A stretch of DNA of 64,000 bases. Source: Flavobacterium sp. KS-LB2 (lineage in GTDB: Bacteria; Bacteroidota; Bacteroidia; Flavobacteriales; Flavobacteriaceae). Location: assembly GCF_036895565.1 (NCBI RefSeq), contig NZ_CP145904.1, forward strand, positions 1,116,001 through 1,180,000, written 5' to 3'. The translations under genes and the position numbers were made by a program. Below are positions 42,678 through 52,784 of this stretch, in pieces (position 1 is the stretch's first letter; each line of letters begins with the position of its first letter). The notes under the pieces were generated by a model. The model searched no databases. It had not been told where the DNA came from and saw nothing but the letters and a program-made list of their open reading frames with translations.

Positions 42678-43772
42678 ATGAAAGCAGGAATTGTAGGATT
42701 ACCAAATGTTGGAAAATCAACATTATTCAATTGTTTATCTAATGCCAAAGCGCAAAGTGCGAATTTCCCTTTTTGTACTATCGAACCTAATATAGGTGTT
42801 GTAAATGTTCCGGATTCCAGAATAGAAAAACTAGAAGAATTAGTAAAGCCAGAGCGCGTGCAAATGGCTACTGTTGATATCGTTGATATTGCAGGATTGG
42901 TAAAAGGAGCCAGTAAAGGCGAAGGTTTAGGAAATCAGTTTCTAGGAAACATTAGAGAATGTAATGCTATTATTCACGTTTTACGTTGTTTTGATAACGA
43001 CAATATTGTTCACGTTGACGGGAATGTAAATCCAATCCGTGACAAAGAAACTATTGACATTGAGTTGCAGTTGAAAGATTTGGAAAATGTTGAAAAACGT
43101 TTGGAAAAAGTTAAACGTGCGGCCAAAACTGGAAATAAAGAAGCAATTGTCGAAGAAGCATTGTTGAACAGAATTAGAGAGACTTTACTTCAAGCAAAAT
43201 CAGCGAGAACTATTACTCCACAAAACAATGACGAAGGAGTTTTGATGGAAGGGTTCCAATTGATTACTGCAAAACCAGTATTGTACGTTTGTAACGTAGA
43301 TGAAAATTCAGCGGTAAACGGAAACAAATATGTAGACCAAGTTCGTGAATTGGTAAAAGATGAAGATGCTGAGGTTATCGTACTTTCTGTAGGTGCTGAA
43401 GCTGATATCACCGAATTGGAAAGCTACGAAGAACGTCAGGTTTTCTTAGAAGATATGGGATTACAAGAGCCGGGTGCGTCTGTATTGATTCGTGCAGCTT
43501 ACAAATTATTGAAACAACAAACTTATTTTACCGCAGGTGTCAAAGAAGTTCGTGCCTGGACCATCAATATTGGAGCAACTGCGCCACAAGCTGCAGGAGT
43601 AATTCACACTGATTTCGAAAAAGGATTTATCCGTGCCGAAGTTATTGCGTATGAGGATTTCGTTCAGTACGGTTCAGAAGCTAAATGTAAAGAAGCCGGA
43701 AAATTCAAAGTAGAAGGAAAAGAATACATTGTTAAAGATGGTGATGTGATGCATTTTAGATTCAACGTCTAA
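42678..43772 (+). CDS. ychF: Redox-regulated ATPase YchF (Obg family)
   Basis: Universal P-loop protein associated with ribosomes, 364 residues, full length. G1 is G-x-P-N-V-G-K-S (7-14), G3 is D-I-A-G-L-V. The guanine-specificity motif N-K-x-D is replaced by N-V-D-E, as expected for ATP-preferring YchF. The C-terminal TGS domain has F-I-R-A-E-V-I and G-D-V-M-H-F-R-F-N-V. Single gene with a terminator downstream. Confidence 0.97.
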   Translation: MKAGIVGLPNVGKSTLFNCLSNAKAQSANFPFCTIEPNIGVVNVPDSRIEKLEELVKPERVQMATVDIVDIAGLVKGASKGEGLGNQFLGNIRECNAIIHVLRCFDNDNIVHVDGNVNPIRDKETIDIELQLKDLENVEKRLEKVKRAAKTGNKEAIVEEALLNRIRETLLQAKSARTITPQNNDEGVLMEGFQLITAKPVLYVCNVDENSAVNGNKYVDQVRELVKDEDAEVIVLSVGAEADITELESYEERQVFLEDMGLQEPGASVLIRAAYKLLKQQTYFTAGVKEVRAWTINIGATAPQAAGVIHTDFEKGFIRAEVIAYEDFVQYGSEAKCKEAGKFKVEGKEYIVKDGDVMHFRFNV

Positions 43773-43797
43773 AAAAAATTATAAAATCAAAAATCAT

Positions 43798-43832
43798 AAA
43801 GTCGAAAGTTAGTAATAGCTTTCGACTTTTTT
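43798..43832 (+). terminator. Terminator of ychF
   Basis: GTCGAAAG (43801-43808) pairs with CTTTCGAC (43819-43826), followed by TTTTTT. Confidence 0.85.
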
Positions 43833-43836
43833 ATGC

Positions 43837-43900
43837 ATCTAATCCAGCTTTACGCTTTAAGATTGATCTTAAAAATGCTTTCCGTTGTATTCTGGGGTAA
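43837..43900. repeat. Dispersed intergenic repeat, copy B
   Basis: CTAATCCAGCTTTACGC matches copy A at 13188, and TTTCCGTT then TCTGGGG matches its end. Shorter and more degenerate than copy A. Confidence 0.5.
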
Positions 43901-44008
43901 AAGTGATGTAGTGAAAAATGAAGATTTATTTTTTCTTATTTGTTTTGTAATCTGTGAATCAGTAGCGAATTATTTTATTTTCACTACTTTTAACAAAAAC
44001 GAACTACC

Positions 44009-44530
44009 ATGAAAATAATCGCTTTTGGCGCAAGCCCCAGTAAAAACTCCATCAATAAAAAATTAGCCACTTACGCAGCCAGTCTTTTTGAAAATGCCGA
44101 GGTAGAGGTTTTGGACTTGAATAATTTCCAAATGCCATTGTTTAGTGTAGATATCGAAAAAGAAATCGGTCAGCATGAGCTAGCAAAAGCATTTTTAGCT
44201 AAAATTGCTACCGCTGATGTTTTAGTGGTTTCTCTTGCTGAAAATAATGGAAATTATTCAGCCGCATTCAAAAATATTTTTGATTGGTGTTCCCGAATTA
44301 CAGCTAAAGTTTTTCATGAAAAACCCATGTTGTTGATGGCGACTTCGCCAGGAGGCAGAGGTGGTGCAAGTGTTTTGGAAATCGCTAAAAAAGCCTTCCC
44401 ATTTTATGGAGGTAATGTAAAAGCTACTTTTTCATTGCCAAGTTTCGATGCTAATTTTGATGTTACAAACGGTAAAATTTCAAATCCGGAATTGGATAAT
44501 CAGTTGAAAGAAATTATTAAGAATTTTTAA
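44009..44530 (+). CDS. NADPH-dependent FMN reductase family protein
   Basis: Flavodoxin-like oxidoreductase, 173 residues. The FMN phosphate loop G-A-S-P-S-K-N-S-I-N-K is at 7-17. A-E-N-N-G-N-Y-S-A-A-F-K-N-I-F-D-W and the S-P-G-G-R-G-G loop are typical of the family. Cytoplasmic. Followed after 16 bases by the transglutaminase-like gene. Confidence 0.93.
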   Translation: MKIIAFGASPSKNSINKKLATYAASLFENAEVEVLDLNNFQMPLFSVDIEKEIGQHELAKAFLAKIATADVLVVSLAENNGNYSAAFKNIFDWCSRITAKVFHEKPMLLMATSPGGRGGASVLEIAKKAFPFYGGNVKATFSLPSFDANFDVTNGKISNPELDNQLKEIIKNF

Positions 44531-44546
44531 TGTAAAAAAGACTATA

Positions 44547-45512
44547 ATGCAATTAAAATACTTGTTGTTTGTTTTTTTTAGTATGACTTTTTTTGACTGT
44601 GCATATTCGCAAAAATATATTTTAGTCGATTCTATTGTAGATAGCTATCCAAAAGAGGCCTTAAATTCAGATCAATTAGCAGAATTAATTAACAGAGATT
44701 TTTCCAAAGAAGAAGATAAGGCTAGAGCTATTTTCAAATGGGTTGCTACTAATATATCTTATGATGTTGATTTAGCTAAAACGATGCAGTCAAAATCAAA
44801 TAATGCTTTTTCTTATAAAACGGAAAAAGAAAAGGAGATTAAAGAAAAAAAGTTTAAGTTAGATTTAGTGACTAATACAATGATTTCTAGAAAAGCTATT
44901 TGTCATTCTTATGCAGCTTTGATTGAAAATTTATGCTTGAAATCAGGATTAGAAGCCAAAATTATAATAGGAAACTTAAAATCAGATCCTTCCCAAATAG
45001 GAATCTTACCTAATGACGCTAATCATGCTTGGAATGTAGTTAAGATTGGAGATGATTGGAAATTCGTAGATGCAACATTGGCTGCTGGGTCTATTTCTCC
45101 TAAAACAAATTCCTTTAAGTTCTTTTTTAATGATAGTTACTTTTTTACACCCCCAGAACGTTTCTTTTTAAATCATTATCCGTTAGATGAAAATTGGCTT
45201 TTGGTAAAAAGGGATAAAAATGATTTTGCACAATTGCCTTTGTTTTTTGGTACTTATTTTCAAAATAACTACAAATTAACAAATGCTGATTATGGCTTGA
45301 TTCCAACTTCTAAATCAGAAAATTTAGTTTTTGCAATAAAAGGTTTGGATGAATATGATACCGTTGAATTTGCTTCTAGCTTTGATAATAAGATAACTTA
45401 TTTGGATCAGAAAAATGATGTAGACTTTAACATCTCCTTGTTAGATAAAAAAAAATCTTTCGTATCAATTTTTGTTAATGGAAAAATAATTGCGATTTTT
45501 AAAATTATTTAG
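44547..45512 (+). CDS. Secreted transglutaminase-like protein
   Basis: 321 residues with a signal peptide (ends A-Y-S-Q). The transglutaminase-core triad is complete: Cys119 in K-A-I-C-H, His160 in N-H-A-W-N-V, Asp175 in F-V-D-A-T. Such periplasmic or surface proteins often act as peptidases or crosslinking enzymes. The C-terminal part (about 230-321) is an extra beta-rich domain. Probably co-transcribed with the FMN reductase; no functional tie is obvious. Confidence 0.88.
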   Translation: MQLKYLLFVFFSMTFFDCAYSQKYILVDSIVDSYPKEALNSDQLAELINRDFSKEEDKARAIFKWVATNISYDVDLAKTMQSKSNNAFSYKTEKEKEIKEKKFKLDLVTNTMISRKAICHSYAALIENLCLKSGLEAKIIIGNLKSDPSQIGILPNDANHAWNVVKIGDDWKFVDATLAAGSISPKTNSFKFFFNDSYFFTPPERFFLNHYPLDENWLLVKRDKNDFAQLPLFFGTYFQNNYKLTNADYGLIPTSKSENLVFAIKGLDEYDTVEFASSFDNKITYLDQKNDVDFNISLLDKKKSFVSIFVNGKIIAIFKII

Positions 45513-45628
45513 CACTTCATTTTTATTTCTAAATCACTTGTCAATATCATTCTTGATAACTTTGACGACAACCACTTTCAATATATATTGAGATATCTTA
45601 TATTAGCACCAAATCCACAAATTTTACA

Positions 45629-47491
45629 ATGTCCGAACAAAATCAATATACCGAAGATAATATTCGGTCACTCGACTGGAAAGAACATATTCGCATGCGT
45701 CCCGGAATGTACATCGGGAAATTGGGAGACGGTTCGTCGCCAGATGATGGTATTTATATTTTGGTCAAAGAAGTACTCGATAACTGTATCGATGAATTTG
45801 CTATGGGAGCTGGAAAAACCATCGAAGTAACCATTAGAGATAAAACAGTTTCGGTGCGTGATTATGGCCGTGGAATTCCCCTTGGAAAAGTTGTTGATGT
45901 AGTGTCGAAAATGAATACAGGAGGGAAGTATGATTCTAAAGCGTTCCAAAAATCGGTTGGTTTAAATGGCGTCGGAACTAAAGCTGTAAACGCTTTGTCA
46001 GATTATTTCCGTGTTGAATCCGTGCGTGATGAGAAACAAAAAGCCGCAGAGTTTTCAGCAGGAAATTTGATTTTAGAAGAAGAGATAATCGATACCACCA
46101 AACGAAAAGGAACAAAAGTTACTTTTACGCCCGATGAAACCATTTTCAAAAATTACAAATTCCGTTTTGAATATATTATCAAAATGGTCAAAAATTATTG
46201 TTACCTAAACAATGGTTTGACGATTATTTTTAATGGAGAGAAATACTACTCTGAAAACGGACTAAAAGATTTATTAGAAGCAACTATCAATGTTGAGGAT
46301 TTAGAATATCCAATTATACATTTGAAAGAAGGCGATATCGAAATTGCATTAACACATAGTAAAACGCAATACAGTGAAGAGTATCATTCCTTTGTAAATG
46401 GTCAAAACACCACGCAAGGAGGAACACACTTAGCGGCCTACAGGGAAGCAATTGTAAAAACTATTAGAGAGTTTTATAATAAAAGTTTCGAAGCATCTGA
46501 TGTTCGAAAATCTATTGTAACGGCCATTAGTATCAAAGTAATGGAGCCCGTTTTTGAATCGCAAACTAAAACCAAATTAGGTTCGACTGATATGGGTTCT
46601 GAACCGGGAACACCATCGGTACGAACTTTTGTAAATGATTTTGTGAAAACAAAATTAGATAATTATTTACACAAGAATCCTACAACTGCTGATGCTTTAT
46701 TGCGCAAAATTTTGCAAGCCGAGAGAGAGCGCAAAGAACTTTCAGGTATTCGAAAATTAGCGACAGATCGTGCCAAAAAAGCGAATCTACACAATAAGAA
46801 ATTAAGAGATTGCCGAGCGCATCTTCCTGATACTAAAAATCCTAGGAATCTGGAAAGTACGCTTTTTATAACCGAGGGAGATTCAGCTTCTGGGTCTATT
46901 ACAAAATCGCGTGACGTGAATACACAGGCTGTTTTTAGTTTGCGTGGTAAGCCATTGAATTCGTATGGGATGAGCAAGAAAATTGTGTATGAAAACGAAG
47001 AATTCAATTTATTACAAGCGGCATTAGATATTGAAGATGGATTAGAAAAATTGCGATACAACAACATTGTAATCGCAACCGATGCCGATGTCGATGGAAT
47101 GCATATTCGGTTGTTATTGATTACATTTTTTCTCCAATTTTTTCCCGAATTGATCAAAGAAGGACATCTGTATATCTTGCAAACACCACTTTTTAGGGTT
47201 CGAAATAAAAAAGAAACCATTTACTGTTATTCTGATGAAGAGCGAAAAGAGGCTATCGAAAAACTAAAACCAAAACCGGAAATCACCCGATTTAAAGGAT
47301 TAGGGGAAATCTCTCCAGATGAGTTCAAGAATTTTATTGGAGAAACCATTCGTTTGGATCCAATTATGATGGATAAGAATACTTCGATTGAGCAATTATT
47401 GTCTTTTTATATGGGGAAAAATACGCCAGATAGACAAGAGTTTATCATCAAGAATTTGAAAGTGGAACTAGATGTAATTGAGAAAGTTTAA
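45629..47491 (+). CDS. parE: DNA topoisomerase IV subunit B
   Basis: ATPase subunit that decatenates chromosomes with ParC, 620 residues. GHKL ATP site: E-V-L-D-N-C-I-D-E and G-R-G-I-P. TOPRIM: E416-G-D-S-A-S-G-S and D485-A-D487-V-D. The length is ParE-like, without the GyrB C-terminal insert. It precedes parC with one small gene between, which favours ParE over GyrB. Confidence 0.93.
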   Translation: MSEQNQYTEDNIRSLDWKEHIRMRPGMYIGKLGDGSSPDDGIYILVKEVLDNCIDEFAMGAGKTIEVTIRDKTVSVRDYGRGIPLGKVVDVVSKMNTGGKYDSKAFQKSVGLNGVGTKAVNALSDYFRVESVRDEKQKAAEFSAGNLILEEEIIDTTKRKGTKVTFTPDETIFKNYKFRFEYIIKMVKNYCYLNNGLTIIFNGEKYYSENGLKDLLEATINVEDLEYPIIHLKEGDIEIALTHSKTQYSEEYHSFVNGQNTTQGGTHLAAYREAIVKTIREFYNKSFEASDVRKSIVTAISIKVMEPVFESQTKTKLGSTDMGSEPGTPSVRTFVNDFVKTKLDNYLHKNPTTADALLRKILQAERERKELSGIRKLATDRAKKANLHNKKLRDCRAHLPDTKNPRNLESTLFITEGDSASGSITKSRDVNTQAVFSLRGKPLNSYGMSKKIVYENEEFNLLQAALDIEDGLEKLRYNNIVIATDADVDGMHIRLLLITFFLQFFPELIKEGHLYILQTPLFRVRNKKETIYCYSDEERKEAIEKLKPKPEITRFKGLGEISPDEFKNFIGETIRLDPIMMDKNTSIEQLLSFYMGKNTPDRQEFIIKNLKVELDVIEKV

Positions 47492-47502
47492 AGAGTTATT
47501 AG

Positions 47503-47688
47503 ATGCCTACAAAAAACACATTAATTTTTATCGCTTTATTATTTGTGGTTAGTTTTTCAAGTACCTTTTTTATTATTAGAAGTAATGATCATAAAGAATG
47601 TGAGACGCTTCTAAAAAAAGAGTTGGATAAAAATGGAATTGAGGTTACAAAGAAAGAACATGTTTGTAAAGAAAAATATTCTTTTTAG
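47503..47688 (+). CDS. Small single-pass membrane protein between parE and parC
   Basis: 61 residues: one helix (about 5-24), then a hydrophilic tail with two Cys (K-E-C-E and H-V-C-K). Starts 11 bases after parE and ends 50 bases before parC, so it is in the topoisomerase operon. No family recognised. The clean N-terminal helix and position argue that it is real. Confidence 0.6.
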   Translation: MPTKNTLIFIALLFVVSFSSTFFIIRSNDHKECETLLKKELDKNGIEVTKKEHVCKEKYSF

Positions 47689-47738
47689 AGTTTTTAGAAC
47701 AAAATTAGAATGGATTACGATTCAATAGAATATAGGTA

Positions 47739-50450
47739 ATGAAAGACGAAGAAGACGAGAACAGCATCCCAAACGAAGACCAATCGCAAGATGAAACAAA
47801 TGATTCAAACGAATCAAATGAAGAAGGTTTTGACGATATAATCACTTCAGGAGGAAACCATTTTTACGAAAATCAAGAAGACGGAAACGATACCATTACC
47901 AAAGTTACTGGAATGTATAAGGACTGGTTCCTGGATTATGCTTCGTATGTGATTCTGGAGCGTGCCGTTCCTGCAATTGAGGATGGTTTTAAACCTGTAC
48001 AACGCAGAATCATGCACTCGCTAAAAGAGCTAGATGATGGTAGGTACAATAAAGTAGCTAACGTTGTTGGACACACCATGCAGTATCACCCTCACGGAGA
48101 TCAGAGTATTGGTGATGCGATGGTGCAAATTGGTCAGAAAGAATTGTTGATTGACTGTCAGGGAAACTGGGGGAATATCTTAACTGGAGATGGCGCTGCG
48201 GCTTCTCGTTACATCGAAGCACGTTTGTCTAAATTTGCTTTGGAGGTTATTTATAGCCCAAAAATCACTGATTGGGGTGTTTCTTATGACGGAAGACGAG
48301 CAGAACCAAATAATCTTCCAGTGAAGTTTCCATTGCTTTTAGCGCAAGGAGCCGAAGGAATTGCAGTAGGTCTTTCGACAAAAGTGTTGCCTCATAATTT
48401 CAATGAATTAATCGATGCTTCGATAAAAATTTTGAAAGGGAAACCATTTACGCTCTATCCTGATTTTATGACACAAGGTATTGCTGATGTGTCTAATTAT
48501 AATGACGGATTGCGTGGTGGACGTATTCGTGTTCGTGCCAAAATTGGTCAACTCGATAAAAATACTTTGGTAATTACCCAAATTCCGTTTTCTACAAATA
48601 CAACAACGCTGATTGACAGTATTTTGAAGGCGAATGAAAAAGGGAAAATCAAAATCAAAAAAATTGAGGACAATACTGCTGCTGAGGTCGAAATATTAAT
48701 TCATCTTTTCCCAGGTGTTTCTCCAGATAAAACCATTGATGCGTTGTTTGCTTTCACGGCTTGTGAAACTTCAGTGGCACCATTGGGTTGTGTGATTGAA
48801 GATAACAAACCGTTGTTTATCGGGGTTTCGGATATGTTGAAAATTTCAACCAATAGAACGGTACAATTACTGAAAAGTGAACTGGAAATTCAATTGAGTG
48901 AACTGGAAGAACAATGGCATTTTCTTTCTTTGGAACGTATTTTTATCGAAAATAAAATCTATCGTGACATTGAAGAAATGACGACTAGAGAAACGGTAAT
49001 TAAAGCCGTTGATGATGGTTTGAAACCACACATCAAACACTTAAAACGTGCTGTTACCGAAGAGGATATTCTCCGTTTATTGGATATTCGAATTATGCGA
49101 ATTTCTAAATTCGATAGCAATAAAGCACAAGACAAAATAGAATCGCTAGAAGGTGATATTGAACAAGTAAAACACAATTTAGAACACCTGATTGATTTTG
49201 CGATTGCTTATTTCACAAAGTTGAAAGAGAAATACGGAAAAGGACGCGAACGCCAAACGGAGCTTCGTATTTTTGATGATATTGAAGCAACAAAAGTAGT
49301 TTTAAGAAACACTAAATTATACGTCAATAAAGAAGAAGGTTTCGTGGGAACAAGCCTGAAGAAAGATGAATACATTACGGATTGTTCTGATATTGACGAT
49401 GTAATTGTTTTTCTGCGTGATGGAAAAATGATGATTACCAAAGTAGATGCGAAAACTTTTGTGGGTAAAGACATTATTCACGTTGCTATTTTTGATAAAA
49501 GCGACAAGCGTACCATTTATAACATGATTTATCGTGATGGAAAATCTGGGCCTTCGTATATTAAACGATTCAATGTTTCAGGAGTTACAAGAGACAAAGC
49601 GTATGATTTAACAAATGAAACTGCAGGTTCTCAAGTAGTATATTTTTCTTGTAATCCAAATGGTGAAGCTGAAGTAATTACGATATTATTGCGTCAGGTA
49701 GGAAGTGTGAAAAAATTAAAATTTGATATTGATTTTGCTAATTTGGCTATCAAAGGGCGAAGTTCGAAAGGAAATTTGGTCACCAAGTATCCAATCAAAA
49801 AAATAGAACTGAAGGAGAAAGGAATTTCTACTTTACTACCAAGAAAGGTTTGGTTTGATGATACGGTACAACGATTAAATGTTGATGCAAGAGGAGAATT
49901 ATTAGGGGAGTTCAGGCCTAATGATAAAATTTTGGTCATCTCTCAATCGGGAAAAATAAAAGTAATTACACCAGAGTTATCAACTCATTTTGATGAAGAT
50001 ATGGTGGTTTTAGAAAAATGGATTCCAAAGAAACCTATTTCAGCGATATATTATGATGGTGAAAAAGAGCGCTATTATATCAAGCGTTTTCTGGTTGAAA
50101 CCGAAAACAAAGAAGAGAGTTTTATCACGGAACATCCTAATTCACAATTAGAAATTGTATCAACGGATTATCGTCCTGTGGCTGAATTAATTTTTACAAA
50201 AATTAAAGGAGTTCAAAAAGAGACAATAACAGTAGACATAGAATCGTTTATTGCCGTTAAAGGATTTAAAGCTTTAGGGAATCAACTGACAACCGATAAA
50301 TTGAAACAAGTAAACCTATTAGAACCTTTGCCGTATGAAGTGCCGGAAGAAGTTATTCCTGAAAATATGGAAGTAAAAGGCGAAACAACTGCTGATGATT
50401 CTGATATTCAATTGGAAGATGATGGACAGATTACTTTAAGTTTAGACTAA
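47739..50450 (+). CDS. parC: DNA topoisomerase IV subunit A
   Basis: DNA-cleaving subunit, 903 residues. A highly acidic N-terminal extension (about 1-50) precedes the winged-helix domain with D-G-F-K-P-V-Q-R-R and catalytic Tyr158 in A-A-A-S-R-Y. The coiled-coil and C-terminal strand domain follow, but the canonical GyrA-box Q-R-R-G-G-K-G was not seen, consistent with ParC rather than GyrA. The C-terminal tail is acidic. Operon with parE and the small membrane protein. Confidence 0.94.
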   Translation: MKDEEDENSIPNEDQSQDETNDSNESNEEGFDDIITSGGNHFYENQEDGNDTITKVTGMYKDWFLDYASYVILERAVPAIEDGFKPVQRRIMHSLKELDDGRYNKVANVVGHTMQYHPHGDQSIGDAMVQIGQKELLIDCQGNWGNILTGDGAAASRYIEARLSKFALEVIYSPKITDWGVSYDGRRAEPNNLPVKFPLLLAQGAEGIAVGLSTKVLPHNFNELIDASIKILKGKPFTLYPDFMTQGIADVSNYNDGLRGGRIRVRAKIGQLDKNTLVITQIPFSTNTTTLIDSILKANEKGKIKIKKIEDNTAAEVEILIHLFPGVSPDKTIDALFAFTACETSVAPLGCVIEDNKPLFIGVSDMLKISTNRTVQLLKSELEIQLSELEEQWHFLSLERIFIENKIYRDIEEMTTRETVIKAVDDGLKPHIKHLKRAVTEEDILRLLDIRIMRISKFDSNKAQDKIESLEGDIEQVKHNLEHLIDFAIAYFTKLKEKYGKGRERQTELRIFDDIEATKVVLRNTKLYVNKEEGFVGTSLKKDEYITDCSDIDDVIVFLRDGKMMITKVDAKTFVGKDIIHVAIFDKSDKRTIYNMIYRDGKSGPSYIKRFNVSGVTRDKAYDLTNETAGSQVVYFSCNPNGEAEVITILLRQVGSVKKLKFDIDFANLAIKGRSSKGNLVTKYPIKKIELKEKGISTLLPRKVWFDDTVQRLNVDARGELLGEFRPNDKILVISQSGKIKVITPELSTHFDEDMVVLEKWIPKKPISAIYYDGEKERYYIKRFLVETENKEESFITEHPNSQLEIVSTDYRPVAELIFTKIKGVQKETITVDIESFIAVKGFKALGNQLTTDKLKQVNLLEPLPYEVPEEVIPENMEVKGETTADDSDIQLEDDGQITLSLD

Positions 50451-50482
50451 AAAAAAAGCTTCCGAATGCGGAAGCTTTTTTT
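50451..50482. terminator. Bidirectional terminator after parC
   Basis: GCTTCCG (50458-50464) pairs with CGGAAGC (50469-50475), with a 4-base loop and A/T runs on both sides. Confidence 0.93.
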
Positions 50483-50499
50483 ATAAACTCTAGTAGTGA

Positions 50500-51279
50500 T
50501 TATTTGACTTTTTTATTCTTTGTCATTTTCATATTGAGCACTTCAACTAATAATGAGAAGGATATAGCAAAATATAAATACCCTTTTGGTACGGGTGAAA
50601 CATGACTTCCAAAAATTAAAGCATTTGATAAGTGAGCACTTTCGGTAAGCAACATCATTCCAATTAATATCAAAAAGGATAAACCAAGAATTTGAATAGA
50701 TGGATGTTTGTTGACAAAATTACCAACAGGAACAGCAAATTGCATCATAATTAATACTGAAATAACGACTGCAGTTATCATAATATATAATGCGCCTTCC
50801 ACTCCGTTTGTCATCCCTACTGCGGTAAGAATGCTATCGAAAGAGAAAACTAAATCAATCATGATGATTTGGAGCAATACATTTTGAAAAGATTTTGTGG
50901 CAGCTTTGCCTAATTCTTTTTCCTCATGCCCTTTTTCGTCTACTTTCTCTCTAATTTCATTCGTACTCTTGTAAATTAAGAATAATCCTCCACCCAATAA
51001 AATAAGACTTTGTCCAGTAATTCCGGCTGAAAACCAACTAAAATCTATATGAAACCAAGGTTCTTTCATTTGAATCAATAAATTGATACCAAACAAAAGC
51101 GCAATTCTCATGAACATGGCAAGGAACATTCCTATTTTTGTAGCTTTCTTACGTTGTTCTACGGGCAATTTTCCGGTAGCAATTGATATGAAAATAATGT
51201 TGTCGATTCCTAGTACAATTTCCAAAAAAGTCAATGTTAATAAGGCTATCCAAGCATCTGGATTTAAAAATACTTCCAT
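50500..51279 (-). CDS. TerC-family integral membrane protein
   Basis: 259 residues, about seven membrane helices. Conserved T-F-L-E-I-V-L-G-I-D-N-I-I-F and M-I-D-L-V-F-S-F-D-S-I-L-T-A-V carry the intramembrane acidic residues of the TerC family. The family is linked to metal (Mn) export and to loading of secreted enzymes; the tellurite name is historical. No ter genes nearby. Confidence 0.94.
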   Translation of the reverse strand: MEVFLNPDAWIALLTLTFLEIVLGIDNIIFISIATGKLPVEQRKKATKIGMFLAMFMRIALLFGINLLIQMKEPWFHIDFSWFSAGITGQSLILLGGGLFLIYKSTNEIREKVDEKGHEEKELGKAATKSFQNVLLQIIMIDLVFSFDSILTAVGMTNGVEGALYIMITAVVISVLIMMQFAVPVGNFVNKHPSIQILGLSFLILIGMMLLTESAHLSNALIFGSHVSPVPKGYLYFAISFSLLVEVLNMKMTKNKKVK

Positions 51280-51315
51280 GTTTAGTTTGTTATTGTTTAT
51301 ATTTAATTGTTATAC

Positions 51316-51690
51316 TTAATCGGAAATCTTAGTAACGGTTCCTCTTTGTTTTTCATTAGCACCAACCATCCCAAATTCAAAGGTATAGGAATTTTTTGTG
51401 GTTGTCAAAATTTTCATACCAATAGCCTTTTCTTCAGCCATGTTTTTTGGATGCAATTTTAGTAGAACATATTCACAATCGTTTACCCATCGTATCGAAG
51501 CGGTGTCTGTCTTTCCTTCAAAAGTTTCTACTTCTATGCTGTCATTACGTTCAAAAATCGCTGTTTTCTTGATTCCGTTCACTTCATATTCAAACTTGAA
51601 TTTTCCAGTTTTAAAGTCCTTGCAGTTGCGCTCTACGTCGTAGCAAGATAGTAGTAGTAATAGTGGTAGGATTAGCAATATTTTTTTCAT
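51316..51690 (-). CDS. Small lipoprotein of unknown function
   Basis: 124 residues with a lipobox (L-L-L-S-C, Cys16). The mature domain is beta-rich with F-K-F-E-Y-E-V-N-G and a second Cys pair. It ends the murQ-pentapeptide gene series, 23 bases after the pentapeptide gene stop. Not recognised further. Confidence 0.78.
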   Translation of the reverse strand: MKKILLILPLLLLLSCYDVERNCKDFKTGKFKFEYEVNGIKKTAIFERNDSIEVETFEGKTDTASIRWVNDCEYVLLKLHPKNMAEEKAIGMKILTTTKNSYTFEFGMVGANEKQRGTVTKISD

Positions 51691-51713
51691 TTCTCAGTGT
51701 ATTTATTTTTTAA

Positions 51714-52286
51714 CTATTGTATTTTAATATCATATTTGTTTAAAAGTCCAATGATTCCTTGAGTAGAAAACTTTGCTTTTTTCATAGGATTAAATTCGGG
51801 ATCAATTTTAAAATCGGTTGCTTTTGAAAAATCGGCTCCAGCTAATTGGGTATTGTTAAAAATAGCACCATTCAAATTACTGTTGTCAAAAACAGCACTC
51901 GTAAGATTGGCCCCAACAAAACTGACCTCTTTCATCGAGCAAGTATTGAATTTGGTCTTCGGCATTTTTTTATTGGAAAACGAGGAATAATCTAAAACGC
52001 AGTCTTGAAAATTCACATTAAACAAGAAATCATCGCATTCCTCAAATTGAATGCCTAGTAATTTACAGTTTTTGAAATTCACTCCTTTTAAGCTAGCTCC
52101 TGATAATTTGGTCATGGCCAAATTGCAATCAATGAATTCACAATCCATGAAGCTGCTGTAGGAAAAATCACTATTTGATAAATCACAATTTTTAAAAACG
52201 CAATCTTCAAATTCTCTATTGTTTACTTTTTTATCGACGTAAACGATTTTTTCAAATGTTTTTTGAACGTGAATTAGGTTTTCCAT
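51714..52286 (-). CDS. Pentapeptide-repeat protein, Qnr/MfpA-like architecture
   Basis: 190 residues, most of them A(D/N)LxX-type pentapeptide repeats (F-E-D-C-V-F-K-N-C-D-L-S, A-N-L-T-S-A-V-F, L-N-G-A-I-F), predicting a right-handed quadrilateral beta-helix. The tail I-D-P-E-F-N-P-M-K-K-A-K-F-S-T-Q-G has the look of the Qnr C-terminal dimer region. Its start overlaps the preceding stop as TAATG. It lies about 1.3 kb from parC. Protection of topoisomerase is a hypothesis only; many such proteins have other or no known role. Confidence 0.88.
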   Translation of the reverse strand: MENLIHVQKTFEKIVYVDKKVNNREFEDCVFKNCDLSNSDFSYSSFMDCEFIDCNLAMTKLSGASLKGVNFKNCKLLGIQFEECDDFLFNVNFQDCVLDYSSFSNKKMPKTKFNTCSMKEVSFVGANLTSAVFDNSNLNGAIFNNTQLAGADFSKATDFKIDPEFNPMKKAKFSTQGIIGLLNKYDIKIQ

Positions 52287-52507
52287 TAGTCGTTAAATAA
52301 GCTCTTCATAATTATTTTTAAACCTGCATACATGAAATACATAGCAGCACCACAAGCAATAATTCCGATTGCTAATACTAAATAATGCCACACATTATCT
52401 TGATTCATAAAAGCATTATAAATTACAGCTGGTCCTACGAAAAGCAAAGGTAAAGCGCCTGCTAAATATTTGATTCCTTTAGATAATAGTTCTTTGTTAG
52501 TTGCCAT
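52286..52507 (-). CDS. Small DUF6095-like membrane protein
   Basis: 73 residues, two helices (about 12-32 and 40-62), basic ends. Stop overlaps the pentapeptide start (TAATG) and start overlaps the previous gene by 11 bases, so it is translationally coupled. Confidence 0.75.
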   Translation of the reverse strand: MATNKELLSKGIKYLAGALPLLFVGPAVIYNAFMNQDNVWHYLVLAIGIIACGAAMYFMYAGLKIIMKSLFND

Positions 52508-52784
52508 TTTTAAGTATTTTAAACCTATAATATAAAGAAAATATAAAATCTGATAGTGTTTGAAAAATTATTAAATATAGGAATAAAAAAATGTTTTTTA
52601 ACCCATACGGATCTGTTTTAAAAAAGTGAAAAGTAGAATAAAAAATCAAAAAAAAATATACTGCTACTAAAAGAATATTTGCCAAGCAAAAAATCTTGAT
52701 GTACTTCCATTTTCTTAAAAAATAGATTGTAAATATCCATAAAAGAGGAATAAATGATAGCACAAAATAAAAAACAAATACCAT
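52497..52784 (-). CDS. Hypothetical membrane protein in the murQ operon
   Basis: 95 residues with three hydrophobic segments rich in Phe/Tyr. Its ATG overlaps the murQ stop as TAATG, which supports this frame over the competing overlapping frame (52618-52827). Function unknown. Confidence 0.62.
   Translation of the reverse strand: MVFVFYFVLSFIPLLWIFTIYFLRKWKYIKIFCLANILLVAVYFFLIFYSTFHFFKTDPYGLKNIFLFLYLIIFQTLSDFIFSLYYRFKILKNGN

Noticed and set aside
45629..50450. Calling the topoisomerase genes gyrB/gyrA
   Set aside because: ParE-like length, no GyrA box, and an operon arrangement typical of topoisomerase IV.
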